Shown here piece after piece: positions 1 to 9,633 of a stretch of DNA of 64,000 nt. Each line of letters starts with the position of its first letter. Position 1 is the first letter of the stretch. Source of the stretch: Bryobacterales bacterium (GTDB taxonomy: Bacteria; Acidobacteriota; Terriglobia; Bryobacterales; Bryobacteraceae); contig JADZCM010000005.1 of assembly GCA_020851555.1 (NCBI GenBank), forward strand, positions 1 through 64,000, given 5' to 3'. The translations under genes and the position numbers were made by a program. Below the pieces are notes generated by a model. It was not told the DNA's origin, searched no databases, and saw only the letters and a program-made list of their open reading frames with translations.

Positions 1-311
1 GAACCGAACACAAATCAAGAGCCAACGCACAATGCGAATTTGCCTCCCACCATCGCCCCCGTCAAAACAGAAGGGATATCAGGGGTCCGGTGAGGCTAGA
101 AAAGTTGGTTGCGGAATCGCTGTCCGGAATACCTTGTGCGCTTGCGTCGCAGGCCGGAAGGCCATGCCGGCGGAAAAGCCATCCACGAGGAGATGCAGGG
201 CCGCGCCGGACCGTAAGCCGGGGGATCCTCCGGGCCTGACCCTGTCGCCGCCGGCCGGCGGACAGCGCGGCTTTTGCACGCCGCCTAAGCTGATAATATG
301 GTCCTCTACTC
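1..311. other. Non-coding region upstream of first cytochrome gene
   Basis: No convincing gene was seen here. There is a GC-rich imperfect dyad at about 242-265 (CTGTC...GACAG arms flanking GCCGCCGG/CCGGCGG), which could be the end of a transcript arriving from outside the window. A -10-like TAATAT lies at about 294-299, only some 12 bases before the start codon at 312, so a very short or absent leader is possible. No good -35 box was found. Confidence 0.4.
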
Positions 312-1412
312 ATGAATGGGCATGCTTTGAAAGCGCTGTTCGGCCTGAGCCTGAGCGCGGCCGCACTCACGGCCCAGGCCACAAACGGCGGGCAGATTTT
401 CCGCGCAAATTGCGCCGCCTGTCACGGCGCGGATGGGCGAGGCGCGCCAGACAGCGCCCGAGGATTCGAGCCGCCGCCTACCTTCCCCGATTTCACCGAC
501 TGCGTCGCCACGGCTCGCGAGCCCGGCAGGTTTTGGAGCGCCATCGTTCACAATGGCGGGCCGGCGCGCGGCTTCTCGGAAATCATGCCTTCATTCCGCG
601 AAGCTCTGAGCTCCGAACAGATCGCTCAGGTTCTGGATTACGTGCGCGGCTTCTGCCGCGAACCGGCCTGGCCGCACGGCGATCTGAACTTCCCGCGGGC
701 CCTCGTCACCGAAAAGGCTTTCCCGGAGGACGAGATGGTGATGGACTTTGCGGTCAACGCGGAGGGCGGCGCCGGCGTCACCGACAAGCTCGTATACGAG
801 AAACGTCTCGGCGCCCGGGGCCAGCTCGACTTCAGCCTTCCGTTTCGCTTCCAGCGGCCTGGCTCGGCCGGTTGGCTGGGCGGCGTCGGAGACCTCGTTA
901 CGGGTTACAAGCGAGTGGTGCTGGCCAATTCACGATCCGGCTCCATACTGAGCCTGGCGGGGGAAGCCGCCTGGCCCACCGGGAATTCGAGCCGCGGCAT
1001 GGGCAAGGGCGTCACCGTGTTCGAGAGCTTCGCAAGTTTCGGCCAGAAGCTGCCGAAGGCCGGTTTTTTGCAGGCCCAGACGGGCGTGGAGTTGCCCACG
1101 CACACCGATGAGGTTAACCGGGCCGTTTTCTGGCGCACCGTGCTGGGCAAGAGCTTTGCGCCCGACGGCGGGCGCGGGCGGCTGTGGTCACCCATGGTGG
1201 AACTGCTCGCGGATCGCGAACTGGCCGCCGGCGAGCGGGTCAATTGGGACGTGGTGCCCCAGTTCCAGGTGACACTCAGCCGGCGGCAGCACATTCGGGC
1301 GAATATCGGCATCAAGCTGCCGGTGAACGACTTCGGACCCAGGTCGACACAGATCCTGTTCTATCTCCTCTGGGACACGTTCGACGGCCGGATTCTCGAC
1401 GGGTGGAAATGA
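312..1412 (+). CDS. Exported monohaem c-type cytochrome with beta-rich C-terminal domain
   Basis: A 366-residue protein with a signal peptide (about residues 1-22). It has one c-type haem site, CAACH at residues 34-38, and a likely axial Met near residue 92, so residues 25-115 form a class I cytochrome c domain. The remaining roughly 250 residues are glycine- and aromatic-rich with alternating polarity, like an outer-membrane barrel or porin-like region; no family was recognised for it. The pentahaem cytochrome gene starts 1 base after its stop, so the two are surely co-translated and probably work together in periplasmic electron transfer. The haem domain is certain; the barrel assignment is inference. 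No clear ribosome binding site precedes the ATG. Confidence 0.8.
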   Translation: MNGHALKALFGLSLSAAALTAQATNGGQIFRANCAACHGADGRGAPDSARGFEPPPTFPDFTDCVATAREPGRFWSAIVHNGGPARGFSEIMPSFREALSSEQIAQVLDYVRGFCREPAWPHGDLNFPRALVTEKAFPEDEMVMDFAVNAEGGAGVTDKLVYEKRLGARGQLDFSLPFRFQRPGSAGWLGGVGDLVTGYKRVVLANSRSGSILSLAGEAAWPTGNSSRGMGKGVTVFESFASFGQKLPKAGFLQAQTGVELPTHTDEVNRAVFWRTVLGKSFAPDGGRGRLWSPMVELLADRELAAGERVNWDVVPQFQVTLSRRQHIRANIGIKLPVNDFGPRSTQILFYLLWDTFDGRILDGWK

Positions 1413-1413
1413 C

Positions 1414-3024
1414 ATGCTGAAGCGACTTCTCCTGCTCGCACCGGCGGTGGCCTGGGCATGGTCCGCACCGGGCGCCGGGCCCGCCGCTAAATCCGCAGCC
1501 CCTCATTTTCGGACCTCGGACCGCTGCCTCGCCTGCCACAATGGCCTGACCGGCCCCTCGGGCGAGGATATCTCCGTCGGCTTCGACTGGCGGCCCGGGA
1601 TGATGGCGAACGCCGCGCGTGACCCCTACTGGATGGCAGGGGTGCGGCGGGAGATCACGGATCACCCGTCCGCCCGCGCGGTCATCGAGGATGAGTGCTC
1701 GATCTGCCACATGCCGATGGCGCGGTATCTTTCGAAACTGGCCGGACATGAGGGAGCGCTCTTCGCCAACCTCCCCCCGGCCCCCGGGATGCCGGGGAAT
1801 CCCGTCGCCACGGACGGCGTGTCTTGCTCGCTCTGCCACCAGATCTCGCAGCAGAAGCTGGGGACGCGGGAGAGCTACGTCGGCGGCTTCGTCATCGAAC
1901 AGCCAGGTTCGGCCGGAGACAGCCGCGCCTACGGACCGTTCACGGTGGACGCCGGGCGCGCCAGGGTCATGCGCTCCTCATCGGGTTTCACGCCGACCGA
2001 GTCGAAGCACATCCGCCAGTCGGAAGTCTGCGCGACCTGTCACACCCTCTTCACCCACGCGTTGGGGCCGCAGGGAGAGGCCGTCGGAGAGCTGCCGGAG
2101 CAGACGCCGTACCTGGAGTGGCTCGCCAGCGATTTCAAAGCCACGCGGAGTTGCCAGAATTGCCACATGCCGCGCGTGGGGGCGCCGGTCCACATCAGCT
2201 CCGTGCTGGGCCAGCCAAGGGAAGACGTCTCGCGGCACGAGTTCCTGGGCGGGAACTTCTTCATGCAGAGGCTGCTGAACCGTTACCGCAACGAGCTCGG
2301 CGTCATCGCCCTTCCCCAGGAGCTGGAGTCGGGGGCAGTCCGGACTCTGAAGCACCTGGAGACCGAGGCCGCCCGCATTTCCATCGCCTCGATCGAGGTG
2401 CAAGCCGGCCGACTCGAAGCCGAGATCTCCGTCGAGAACCTGAGCGGCCACAAGCTCCCGACGGCCTATCCGTCGCGCCGCGTCTGGTTGCACGTCACGG
2501 TGATGGACCGCGATGGCAAGGTGCTGTTCGAATCCGGCGCCGTAGACGCGCGGGGCGCCATTGCGGGCAACGACAATGATGTGGACGGCTCCCGCTACGA
2601 GCCGCACTACGACCGGATAGACTCCGCCGGCCAGGTGCAGATCTACGAAACGGTGATGGCCGACAGCGCGGGTGCGCTGACTACCGGGCTGCTGCGCGGC
2701 GTCCGCTACATCAAGGACAACCGTTTGCTCCCGCGGGGATTCGACAAGCGGTCGGCCGGCAGGGACGTTGCGGTAGAGGGAGCCGCGGCCGCGGACGGCA
2801 ACTTCACGGGCGGCGGCGACCGCGTCCGCTACTCGGTGGATGTGAGCGGCGCCCAGGGTCCATACCGGCTGGAGGCGGAACTTCGCTACCAGTCGATCGC
2901 GTTCCGGTGGGCGGCCAACTTGCGACAGTACGATTCGGCCGAGACCCAACGTTTCGTGCGGTACTACGACGCTTCATCCGCCGGCGCCGTCGCGACGCTG
3001 GCGCGCGCCCGGGCGGTTCGCTGA
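1414..3024 (+). CDS. Exported pentahaem c-type cytochrome
   Basis: A 536-residue protein with an N-terminal signal peptide and five CXXCH haem motifs at about residues 38-42, 95-99, 138-142, 206-210 and 247-251. All lie in the N-terminal half. Residues 300-536 have no haem motif and look beta-rich. The arrangement recalls cytochrome c554/NrfB-like multihaem electron carriers, but no catalytic haem motif such as CXXCK was seen, so a carrier role is more likely than a reductase. The gene starts 1 base after the monohaem cytochrome gene, indicating translational coupling and a shared pathway in the periplasm. Substrate or partner is unknown. Confidence 0.85.
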   Translation: MLKRLLLLAPAVAWAWSAPGAGPAAKSAAPHFRTSDRCLACHNGLTGPSGEDISVGFDWRPGMMANAARDPYWMAGVRREITDHPSARAVIEDECSICHMPMARYLSKLAGHEGALFANLPPAPGMPGNPVATDGVSCSLCHQISQQKLGTRESYVGGFVIEQPGSAGDSRAYGPFTVDAGRARVMRSSSGFTPTESKHIRQSEVCATCHTLFTHALGPQGEAVGELPEQTPYLEWLASDFKATRSCQNCHMPRVGAPVHISSVLGQPREDVSRHEFLGGNFFMQRLLNRYRNELGVIALPQELESGAVRTLKHLETEAARISIASIEVQAGRLEAEISVENLSGHKLPTAYPSRRVWLHVTVMDRDGKVLFESGAVDARGAIAGNDNDVDGSRYEPHYDRIDSAGQVQIYETVMADSAGALTTGLLRGVRYIKDNRLLPRGFDKRSAGRDVAVEGAAAADGNFTGGGDRVRYSVDVSGAQGPYRLEAELRYQSIAFRWAANLRQYDSAETQRFVRYYDASSAGAVATLARARAVR

Positions 3025-3048
3025 AGCGCGCATGCTAACATTTTTCAT

Positions 3049-4158
3049 ATGCCGGGCTGCGTCCGGACTCGCTTGCCTTTGACGAGGCGAGCCTTTGCCG
3101 GCGGCCTGGCTCTGCTCCGCGGCGCGGGGGCAGCGACGCGGCCCCGGACGCCGGCGGAGGTGACCGTCTACCCCGACCCCGCCACCGAGTTGCCCGTGAC
3201 GCGTCTTACCAACCCGGCTCACGCCAGTTTTCTCGCCTCGCGCTCCACCCACGCCTCGCCGCCCAACGGCGCCTTTCTCCTGTATTCTTCCGACCGGACC
3301 GGAACCGCGCAGGCGTTCCGCATGGACCTCAAGACCGGCGAATCGGAGCAATTGAGCGACGCGGCGGCGCTGGTCAGCGAGACTCTCTGCCTGACGCCGA
3401 AGGGGCAGGACGTCTGCTTTTTCGACGGGGCGTGGCTCTGCCGGGTCGGGCTCTCCAACTTGCGTTCCCGCCGCCTGTATGAGATTCCCCCGGGTTGGGC
3501 GCTGGAGCGTCACTTCGCGGTCAGCCCGGATGGCAGGCGCGCGGCCTTCGTCGAACGCCGCGGCACGACGTTCCGGCTCCGCCTGCTGGCCCTCGGCGGC
3601 GGCCACGCCACCACCGTGGTCGAGGCGCCCGTGCCGCTGGGCGGCCCGCTGTTCAGGCCGAGATCGGACAGTATTCTGTACCGGCAGGGAGAACGCGCCC
3701 TGTGGCTGGTTTCCCTGAACGGGCGGCGGAACGTGCAGCTCAAGCCGGCGCCGGGTGGAGTTGGAGAGTTCCACTGGTCGCGGGACGGGCGCGCCTTCCT
3801 GTACCTGAGTTTCCCGGAAGAGCGGCGCAGCCTGAATTCCATTCGTGAGTATGTGCCGGAAGAGAACGCCGACCGGCTGGTCGCTCCCACCAGCCAGTTC
3901 GCGGCTTTCAGCCCCAACGGCAATGGGTCCGTATTCGTGGGAGCGAGCTCGAACAAGGCCTCCCCGCACCTCTTGCTGGTTATGCGCAGCACCCGGCGGG
4001 AGCTAACGCTCTGCGAGCACCGTGCTTCGGACCCGTCGGCCGTTGCGCCCATCTTCTCCCGTGACAGCCAGCAGGTCTTCTTCCAGTCCGATATGCACGG
4101 GAGGCCGGCCATCTACGGGATGCGGGTTGACAGGCTGGTGGAGAAGACGGAGACTTGA
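3049..4158 (+). CDS. Exported TolB/WD40-like beta-propeller protein
   Basis: A 369-residue protein. Residues 8-30 resemble a Tat or Sec signal (two arginines, then AFAGGLALL). The rest shows repeated blade-like units in which SPDGRRAAF, SRDGRAFLY and SRDSQQVFF occur at intervals, as in TolB/PD40 propellers and oligogalacturonate-lyase-like proteins. Such propellers usually bind partners or polysaccharides. No catalytic residues can be assigned. It follows the cytochrome pair by 24 bases and overlaps or abuts the VWFA gene, so it may belong to the same transcript. The exact function is unknown. Confidence 0.7.
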   Translation: MPGCVRTRLPLTRRAFAGGLALLRGAGAATRPRTPAEVTVYPDPATELPVTRLTNPAHASFLASRSTHASPPNGAFLLYSSDRTGTAQAFRMDLKTGESEQLSDAAALVSETLCLTPKGQDVCFFDGAWLCRVGLSNLRSRRLYEIPPGWALERHFAVSPDGRRAAFVERRGTTFRLRLLALGGGHATTVVEAPVPLGGPLFRPRSDSILYRQGERALWLVSLNGRRNVQLKPAPGGVGEFHWSRDGRAFLYLSFPEERRSLNSIREYVPEENADRLVAPTSQFAAFSPNGNGSVFVGASSNKASPHLLLVMRSTRRELTLCEHRASDPSAVAPIFSRDSQQVFFQSDMHGRPAIYGMRVDRLVEKTET

Positions 4159-4169
4159 GGCGGAGAGTG

Positions 4170-4967
4170 ATGTTAAGGCCGCTGATTCTTTCCGTCTGCC
4201 TTGCGGCCGGCCCCGCGTTTGCCGCTACAAGACTGCTGGTCACCGTAGTCGAGCCGCGTTCGGGCGCCCTGGTGACGGGGTTGAAGGCAGAGGATTTCGC
4301 CGTTCTCGACGACGGGCGGGCGCGCCGCGTGGAGTCGGCGGAGATGACTTCCGGCCCGGTCGACGTGATGCTGCTGGTCGATACGAGCCTGCTCGGCGCG
4401 GTGGTGCAGCCGGTGGCGGAGAACCTGGTAGGGCAACTCCAGGAAAAGGAGCAAATGGCCGTCGTCTCTTTCCATTCGGCGGCCGAACTGGTTCAGGATT
4501 TCACCTCCAGCCAGGAACTGCTCCGCCGGGCCGTCGGTTCGGTCAAGTTCGGAAACACCCCCAGGGTGCTGGATGCGCTCTATGCCGCCATCGACGGGGG
4601 ATTCCGCGCCAGCGTGTACCGCCGCGTCGTGGTTCTCGTAACCGCCGGAGTCGAGGGGCCCAGCCGCATGAGCGAACGGGAGGTTCTGAAGCTGGCGCGC
4701 CGGAATGCCGTTTCCATCTACCCCGTGTTCGTGCTCGGGCGGGAAAGGCCCATGTTCGAGCGGCTGGCCCGCCAGACGGGCGGCGCCTGCTTCGAGTTGC
4801 GTGACAGGCAGCGCGCCATGGATGCCAAGGCGGGAGCGCGTCTGTTCGAGGTGTTGCGCTCGCCTTATACGGTAACCGTGGAAGGGAACCTGGCTCTGGG
4901 AGAGAGAATCAAGCTGGAAGTCAAAAGGCCGGAGCGCTTGTTCGTCTCCGGCCTTCCGTTGGATTGA
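4170..4967 (+). CDS. VWFA-related exported protein (acidobacterial type)
   Basis: About 265 residues with a signal peptide (MLRPLILSVCLAAG...). The N-terminal segment (LLVTVVEPRSGALVTGLKAEDFAVLDDG) is the typical head of the VWFA-related family common in Acidobacteriota, followed by a von Willebrand factor A fold. The MIDAS motif reads DTSLL instead of DxSxS, so metal binding may be altered. I chose the ATG at 4170, preceded by GGAG at 4162-4165, over a TTG at 4155 inside the previous gene. These proteins are thought to mediate protein-protein contacts in the periplasm or on the surface; the target is unknown. Confidence 0.75.
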   Translation: MLRPLILSVCLAAGPAFAATRLLVTVVEPRSGALVTGLKAEDFAVLDDGRARRVESAEMTSGPVDVMLLVDTSLLGAVVQPVAENLVGQLQEKEQMAVVSFHSAAELVQDFTSSQELLRRAVGSVKFGNTPRVLDALYAAIDGGFRASVYRRVVVLVTAGVEGPSRMSEREVLKLARRNAVSIYPVFVLGRERPMFERLARQTGGACFELRDRQRAMDAKAGARLFEVLRSPYTVTVEGNLALGERIKLEVKRPERLFVSGLPLD

Positions 4968-5007
4968 CTTCACGGGACGAGGTCCCGTCCTGCCTGAGGA
5001 GAGAAAC

Positions 5008-5880
5008 TCAGTTGCCGCGCACCTGCATGACCTTGGGCGCCGAGATGTAGCCGGTGATCTGGTCCTTCACGACCTCGTTCACGACCAGTTCCAAGGGTTG
5101 CCGGGCGCCGGCCACGTAGAACTGCACCGGTTCGTTGATGTTCTTGTCTTTCTTCTCCACCTTCTTGTCGTCGGCGATCAGTTCGAGGGTGTACTTGTTG
5201 CGCTTCGGATCAGTCTTCTTGAGCTGAAGCTGAACGTTGCCCACCTTCTGGAACTGGTTGGCCTTCCGGATGCGGAACTCGTGGTAGTTGCGGTCCCCCA
5301 GCGCGCGGAGAGCAGCCAGTTCCTTGGCGTTGGTGGCGATGAGGCCGCTCTGCACGCCCAGGTCCCCGCGAACGCTCTTGAGCTCCGAGATGGTCTTCTC
5401 AAGTTCAGTCTTGGCGGAAGCCACCTCGCTGCGGACGTTGCTGACGTCGGTGGAGACGTCTGAAATCTTGGTGTTGGCCGCGCTGGCCGATTCCTTCACT
5501 TCGGTCAACTGCGTGGAGACCTCAGCCTGCTGCCTCGCCTGTTCCTCTTGGATGCGCCGGGCCAGCTTTTCAGCGTGCGCCAGGGCGTCCTTCCGGGCCT
5601 GCCCCGCCGCCGCAGCAGCCTGCTGGCGCGCCTGGATCATCTCGTCCCGAAGTTCGGTCAGACTCTGGCGGCTCGATGAAGTGCTCAGCGTTGCCGTTTC
5701 GCGGACCTTGGCGATTTCGCTGGCAATCGACTCCCTCATCGTGGCGACGTCCTGCTTGAGACCGTCCAGCCAGATGAAAGTCACTGCGTTGGCCGCAACC
5801 AGCGCCAGGACGATTCCAAACAGTACGGGGATGGCCAGCCCGCCTCTCCGCGGCTTCTCATTGGTCTTCTCTTCGTTCAT
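5008..5880 (-). CDS. Single-pass membrane protein with long coiled coil
   Basis: A 290-residue protein. A short charged N-terminus is followed by one membrane helix (about residues 15-40, LAIPVLFGIVLALVAANAVTF), then about 150 residues of Ala/Glu/Lys/Gln-rich heptad-like sequence. This is a strong coiled-coil prediction, with a repeated theme of T, E, V, R and S. The C-terminal 80 residues are mixed alpha/beta and end in a small folded domain. The start at 5880 is preceded by GAGGAGAG five bases upstream and is preferred over an ATG 21 bases earlier. No enzyme motif was found. It resembles generic coiled-coil cell-envelope or scaffold proteins; the function is not assigned. Confidence 0.7.
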   Translation of the reverse strand: MNEEKTNEKPRRGGLAIPVLFGIVLALVAANAVTFIWLDGLKQDVATMRESIASEIAKVRETATLSTSSSRQSLTELRDEMIQARQQAAAAAGQARKDALAHAEKLARRIQEEQARQQAEVSTQLTEVKESASAANTKISDVSTDVSNVRSEVASAKTELEKTISELKSVRGDLGVQSGLIATNAKELAALRALGDRNYHEFRIRKANQFQKVGNVQLQLKKTDPKRNKYTLELIADDKKVEKKDKNINEPVQFYVAGARQPLELVVNEVVKDQITGYISAPKVMQVRGN

Positions 5881-6060
5881 GTTTCTCTCCTCGCCACTCA
5901 TTAGTGCAATTAACGTGCCAGGCGCCAGGCCGAATGCAACCCATTGATCCGCAAGCGTTTATGCGCGAAGGCGAAGTTGCTCCACCCTTGTAGGAACTGC
6001 GGAGACCGGTAGTTTCTGCACCGGCCAAAGTGCTAAAGTCGTTCCTTTGGAGGTTGCGCC

Positions 6061-8133
6061 ATGCGTTTTCTGAAGCTCTGCCTGATCACGGCCGCACTCG
6101 CCGGTATCTCGGCGGCGCAGTCCCTGCCCCCGTTGCGGCCGCCCGCCGTGCCGCTTGTTACTCATGACCCCTACTTCAGTATCTGGTCCATGAGCGATCA
6201 GCTTACCGAGACAGCCACACGGCACTGGACCGGCACGGATCAACCCCTCACCGGCTTCGTCCGGATCGATGGCGTTCCGTACCGTTTTCTCGGCGCCGGC
6301 AACCGGCTGGGGAGGCCGATGAAACAGGTCCGCAGAGAGGTTACCCCAACGTCCACGTTGTATGCCTTCGAGGAAGCGGGGGTGGAGTTGACGCTTACAT
6401 TCCTTACTCCCGCGCTCCCGGAAGACCTGGATATCCTATCCCGGCCCGTCACTTACCTTACTTTCAGCGTGCGTTCGACCGACGGCCGCACTCATCCGGT
6501 GAGTCTCTATTTCGACGCCTCGACGGTACTGGCGGTAAACGCGCCCGAGCAGCGCGTGGCGTGCTCGCGCCTGAAGATGCCCGGCCTCGATGTCCTGCGC
6601 GCCGGTTCCGCGGAGCAGCCGGTCCTGGCAAAATCGGGCGATAACCTCCGCATCGACTGGGGCCATCTCTACCTGGCGGCGAGCCTGGACGCGGCGGCTG
6701 CCACCCTCATCACCAACCAGCGCACGCGCGAAGCCTACGCCGCTTCCGGCCAGTGGCCGGATTACGACGAGCTTGATCCGCCCTCGCAGAGTTCACGCTA
6801 CCAGTTGGTGCTGGCGGCGAAGTTCGACCTCGGGTCCGTGGACGCCGCCGCCGCCACCCGGCAGGTCATGCTGGCGTACGATGACCAGTTTTCGATTCAG
6901 TATCTCCAGCGCAACCTGCGGCCCTGGTGGCGGCGCAACGGCGCCTCGGCGGTTGACTTGCTTCCCGCGGCCGCCCGCGACTACGCCGCGCTCGCGGAAC
7001 GCTGCCGCCGGTTCGACGGAGAACTCACCGCGGACCTGGTGCGCGCGGGCGGACCCAAGTACGCCCAGGTCGCGATTCTCGCCTACCGCCAGGCCCTGGC
7101 GGCCCACAAACTGGCCGCCGACATCGACGGCACGCCGCTGTTCTTCTCGAAAGAGAACTTCTCCAACGGCTGCATCGGCACGGTGGACCTGACCTACCCC
7201 TCCGCCCCGCTGTTTCTCCTGCTGAACCCGGCGCTGGCGAAGGGGCTGATGACGTTCATCTTTCAGTACGCCTCCCTGCCCCGCTGGAGGTTCCCCTTCG
7301 CGCCGCACGACATCGGCCAGTACCCGCTGGCTAACGGACAAGTGTACGGCGGCGGCGAGCGGACCGAGGAAAACCAGATGCCCGTCGAGGAGAGCGGCAA
7401 CCTGATCCTCGTCACCGCGGCCGTGGCGCAGGCGGAAGGCAACGCGGACTATGCCAAGACGCACTGGACGCTGCTCACAAGATGGGCGGAGTACCTGCGC
7501 GAGAAGGGCATGGATCCGGAAAACCAGCTCTGCACCGACGACTTCGCGGGCCACCTGGCCCGCAACACGAATCTCTCCGTGAAGGCCATACTGGCGCTGG
7601 GCGCCTACGGCCGCCTCGCCTCCATGCTGGGCATGCCGGAGGTGGCCGCCCGATACCAGACCATCGCCCGCGATTACGCCAAGAAGTGGGCTGAGTTGGC
7701 CGACGACGGCGACCACTACCGCCTGGCCTTCGACCGGTCCGGCACCTGGAGCCAGAAGTACAACCTTGTCTGGGACCGGATTCTGGGCCTGAACCTCTTC
7801 CCGCCGGACGTGGCCCGGAAGGAGATCGCCTACTACCGGACGAAGCAGAACAGGTACGGCCTTCCGCTCGACAATCGCGAAACTTATACCAAGCTCGACT
7901 GGATCTTCTGGACGGCCACCCTGGCCGGGCGCCAGGAGGATTTCGAGGCGCTGACCGCGCCGGTGTTCGATTTCCTGAACGAATCGCCGAGCCGCGTCCC
8001 GATGACCGACTGGTATTGGACGATCGACGGGAAACAGCGCGGCTTCCAGGCGCGCAGCGTGGTCGGAGGCGTGTTCATCAAGATGCTGGCGGATCCTGAG
8101 CTCTGGCGGAAGTGGGTTTCCCGAACGCGTTAA
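6061..8133 (+). CDS. Exported glutaminase-like protein (DUF5127/DUF4965/DUF1793)
   Basis: A 690-residue protein with a signal peptide (residues 1-20, ending ISAAQ). The N-terminal part (PLVTHDPYFSIWSMSDQLTE...HWTG) and the central and C-terminal alpha-rich barrel region (EENQMPVEESGN, YNLVWDRILGLNLFP) are characteristic of the glutaminase A-like family found in fungi and in Acidobacteriota and Bacteroidetes. Members have an (alpha/alpha)6-barrel core. Actual hydrolysis of glutamine is not established for bacterial homologues; a glycoside-hydrolase-like role is possible. GGAGG lies about 8 bases before the ATG. The next gene begins 12 bases after its stop on the same strand, suggesting one operon for degradation of an external substrate. 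Confidence 0.8.
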   Translation: MRFLKLCLITAALAGISAAQSLPPLRPPAVPLVTHDPYFSIWSMSDQLTETATRHWTGTDQPLTGFVRIDGVPYRFLGAGNRLGRPMKQVRREVTPTSTLYAFEEAGVELTLTFLTPALPEDLDILSRPVTYLTFSVRSTDGRTHPVSLYFDASTVLAVNAPEQRVACSRLKMPGLDVLRAGSAEQPVLAKSGDNLRIDWGHLYLAASLDAAAATLITNQRTREAYAASGQWPDYDELDPPSQSSRYQLVLAAKFDLGSVDAAAATRQVMLAYDDQFSIQYLQRNLRPWWRRNGASAVDLLPAAARDYAALAERCRRFDGELTADLVRAGGPKYAQVAILAYRQALAAHKLAADIDGTPLFFSKENFSNGCIGTVDLTYPSAPLFLLLNPALAKGLMTFIFQYASLPRWRFPFAPHDIGQYPLANGQVYGGGERTEENQMPVEESGNLILVTAAVAQAEGNADYAKTHWTLLTRWAEYLREKGMDPENQLCTDDFAGHLARNTNLSVKAILALGAYGRLASMLGMPEVAARYQTIARDYAKKWAELADDGDHYRLAFDRSGTWSQKYNLVWDRILGLNLFPPDVARKEIAYYRTKQNRYGLPLDNRETYTKLDWIFWTATLAGRQEDFEALTAPVFDFLNESPSRVPMTDWYWTIDGKQRGFQARSVVGGVFIKMLADPELWRKWVSRTR

Positions 8134-8145
8134 GATGAGACCACC

Positions 8146-9627
8146 ATGCGTGAGCCACTGATATCGAGAAGGGCGTTCGCCGCCGGCTTGGCCGTGGCCC
8201 CCCTGGCCGGGCAGCAGGACGGGTGGGTATCGTTGTTCAACGGGCGCAATCTGGATGGATGGCGGGCGGCCGAAGGCCCGAACTCCTGGAAGGTGGTGGA
8301 CGGACAACTCGCGGCGGACGGGCCGAGATCGCACCTGTTCTACGCCGGGCCGGTCCGGAACGCCGGCTTCAAGAACTTCGAACTAGAGGTGGAAGCCCGC
8401 GCCCTGGCCGGCGCCAATTCGGGGGTTTACTTCCATACGGCCTACCAGGAGAAGGACTGGCCGAATCAGGGTTTTGAGGTTCAGATCAACAACTCGCAGG
8501 CGAGCGAGCGGAAGAAGACCGGCTCGCTCTACAATCTCCGCAACACCTATAAACAGTTCGTCCGGGACGGCGAGTGGTTCAAGCTCGACATCGCCGTACG
8601 CGGCAAGCGCGTCCAGGTGCGGCTCAACGGAATGCCCCTGGTGGATTACGTGGAGCCGGTCCCCGCTTACATCCCGCCCGGCATGGAGAAAGCGCGGCGC
8701 TTGGGGAGCGGCACCTTCGCCCTCCAGTGCCACGATCCGGGCTCGAAGGTATTCTACCGGAGCGTACGCGTCCTGCCGCTCCCCGACGACCTGGCCACTC
8801 CCGGGGGAGAGAACGTGGCCGCCGACGATGTGTTCAGGCGCATCATCGACCTCGGCGTGCGAGGGTATCCCATGGCCGACCTGCACGTACATCTGAAGAG
8901 CGGCTTCAACCTGGAGCAGGCGATCGCCAAGTCGCAGCGCGACGGCCTCATGTACGGCATCGCCGAGAACTGCGGGGTGGGCAACGCAGTCACGGACGAC
9001 GCCGGCGCTCGCGCGTTCGTGGAGAGGCTTCGCGGACAGCCGGTCTTCACGGCCATGCAGGCCGAAGGCAGGGAATGGACCGGCATGTTCTCCCGGAGCG
9101 TGGTGGCGCTGTTCGATTACGTATTCACGGACTCGATGACCTGGACCGACAACCGCGGACGCCGGATGCGTACCTGGATCCCCCGCGAGGTCGGGACGAT
9201 TGCCGACGCGCAGGAATTCATGGACACGCTGGTGGACCGGGCGGTCGCCATCCTGGAGCAGGAGCCGATCGACATCTACGTGAACCCGACCTTTCTCCCG
9301 GACCAACTGGCCAAGGATTACGAAACGCTCTGGACCGAGGCGCGCCGGAAGAGAATCGTGACGGCCGCCGCCGCCAACGGAGTCGCGATCGAGATCAACG
9401 ACCGCTATAAGCTGCCGAGCCCCTCATTCATCCAGATGATGAAAGCCGGCGGCTGCAAGTTCACGTTCGGCACCAACAACGCGGGCGCTGCCGACATGGG
9501 GCGCGACGAGTACGGCCTGCGCATGATCGACGAATGCAAGCTGACCAGCCAGGACTTCTGGGTGCCCCTCGCCCCCGGTTCCACCAAAGCCGTGGACCGC
9601 AAGGGCGGAATGCTCAAGAACGCCTGA
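8146..9627 (+). CDS. DUF1080 (3-keto-disaccharide hydrolase fold) - PHP-like fusion protein
   Basis: A 493-residue protein with a Tat-like signal (SRRAFAAGLAV). Residues about 25-210 form a DUF1080/LamG-like jelly roll (WVSLFNGRNLDGW, NSGVYFHTAYQEKDWPNQGFEVQI), the fold of 3-keto-disaccharide hydrolases and related secreted sugar-binding or sugar-cleaving enzymes. Residues about 235-493 begin with MADLHVHLKSG and contain further His/Asp/Glu positions (AIEINDRY), resembling a PHP/amidohydrolase-like metal-dependent TIM-barrel. The two domains in one chain suggest a two-step extracellular hydrolase. It is probably co-transcribed with the DUF4965 gene. The DUF1080 half is firm; the identity of the C-terminal half is less certain. 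Confidence 0.75.
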   Translation: MREPLISRRAFAAGLAVAPLAGQQDGWVSLFNGRNLDGWRAAEGPNSWKVVDGQLAADGPRSHLFYAGPVRNAGFKNFELEVEARALAGANSGVYFHTAYQEKDWPNQGFEVQINNSQASERKKTGSLYNLRNTYKQFVRDGEWFKLDIAVRGKRVQVRLNGMPLVDYVEPVPAYIPPGMEKARRLGSGTFALQCHDPGSKVFYRSVRVLPLPDDLATPGGENVAADDVFRRIIDLGVRGYPMADLHVHLKSGFNLEQAIAKSQRDGLMYGIAENCGVGNAVTDDAGARAFVERLRGQPVFTAMQAEGREWTGMFSRSVVALFDYVFTDSMTWTDNRGRRMRTWIPREVGTIADAQEFMDTLVDRAVAILEQEPIDIYVNPTFLPDQLAKDYETLWTEARRKRIVTAAAANGVAIEINDRYKLPSPSFIQMMKAGGCKFTFGTNNAGAADMGRDEYGLRMIDECKLTSQDFWVPLAPGSTKAVDRKGGMLKNA

Positions 9628-9633
9628 CCAGCC

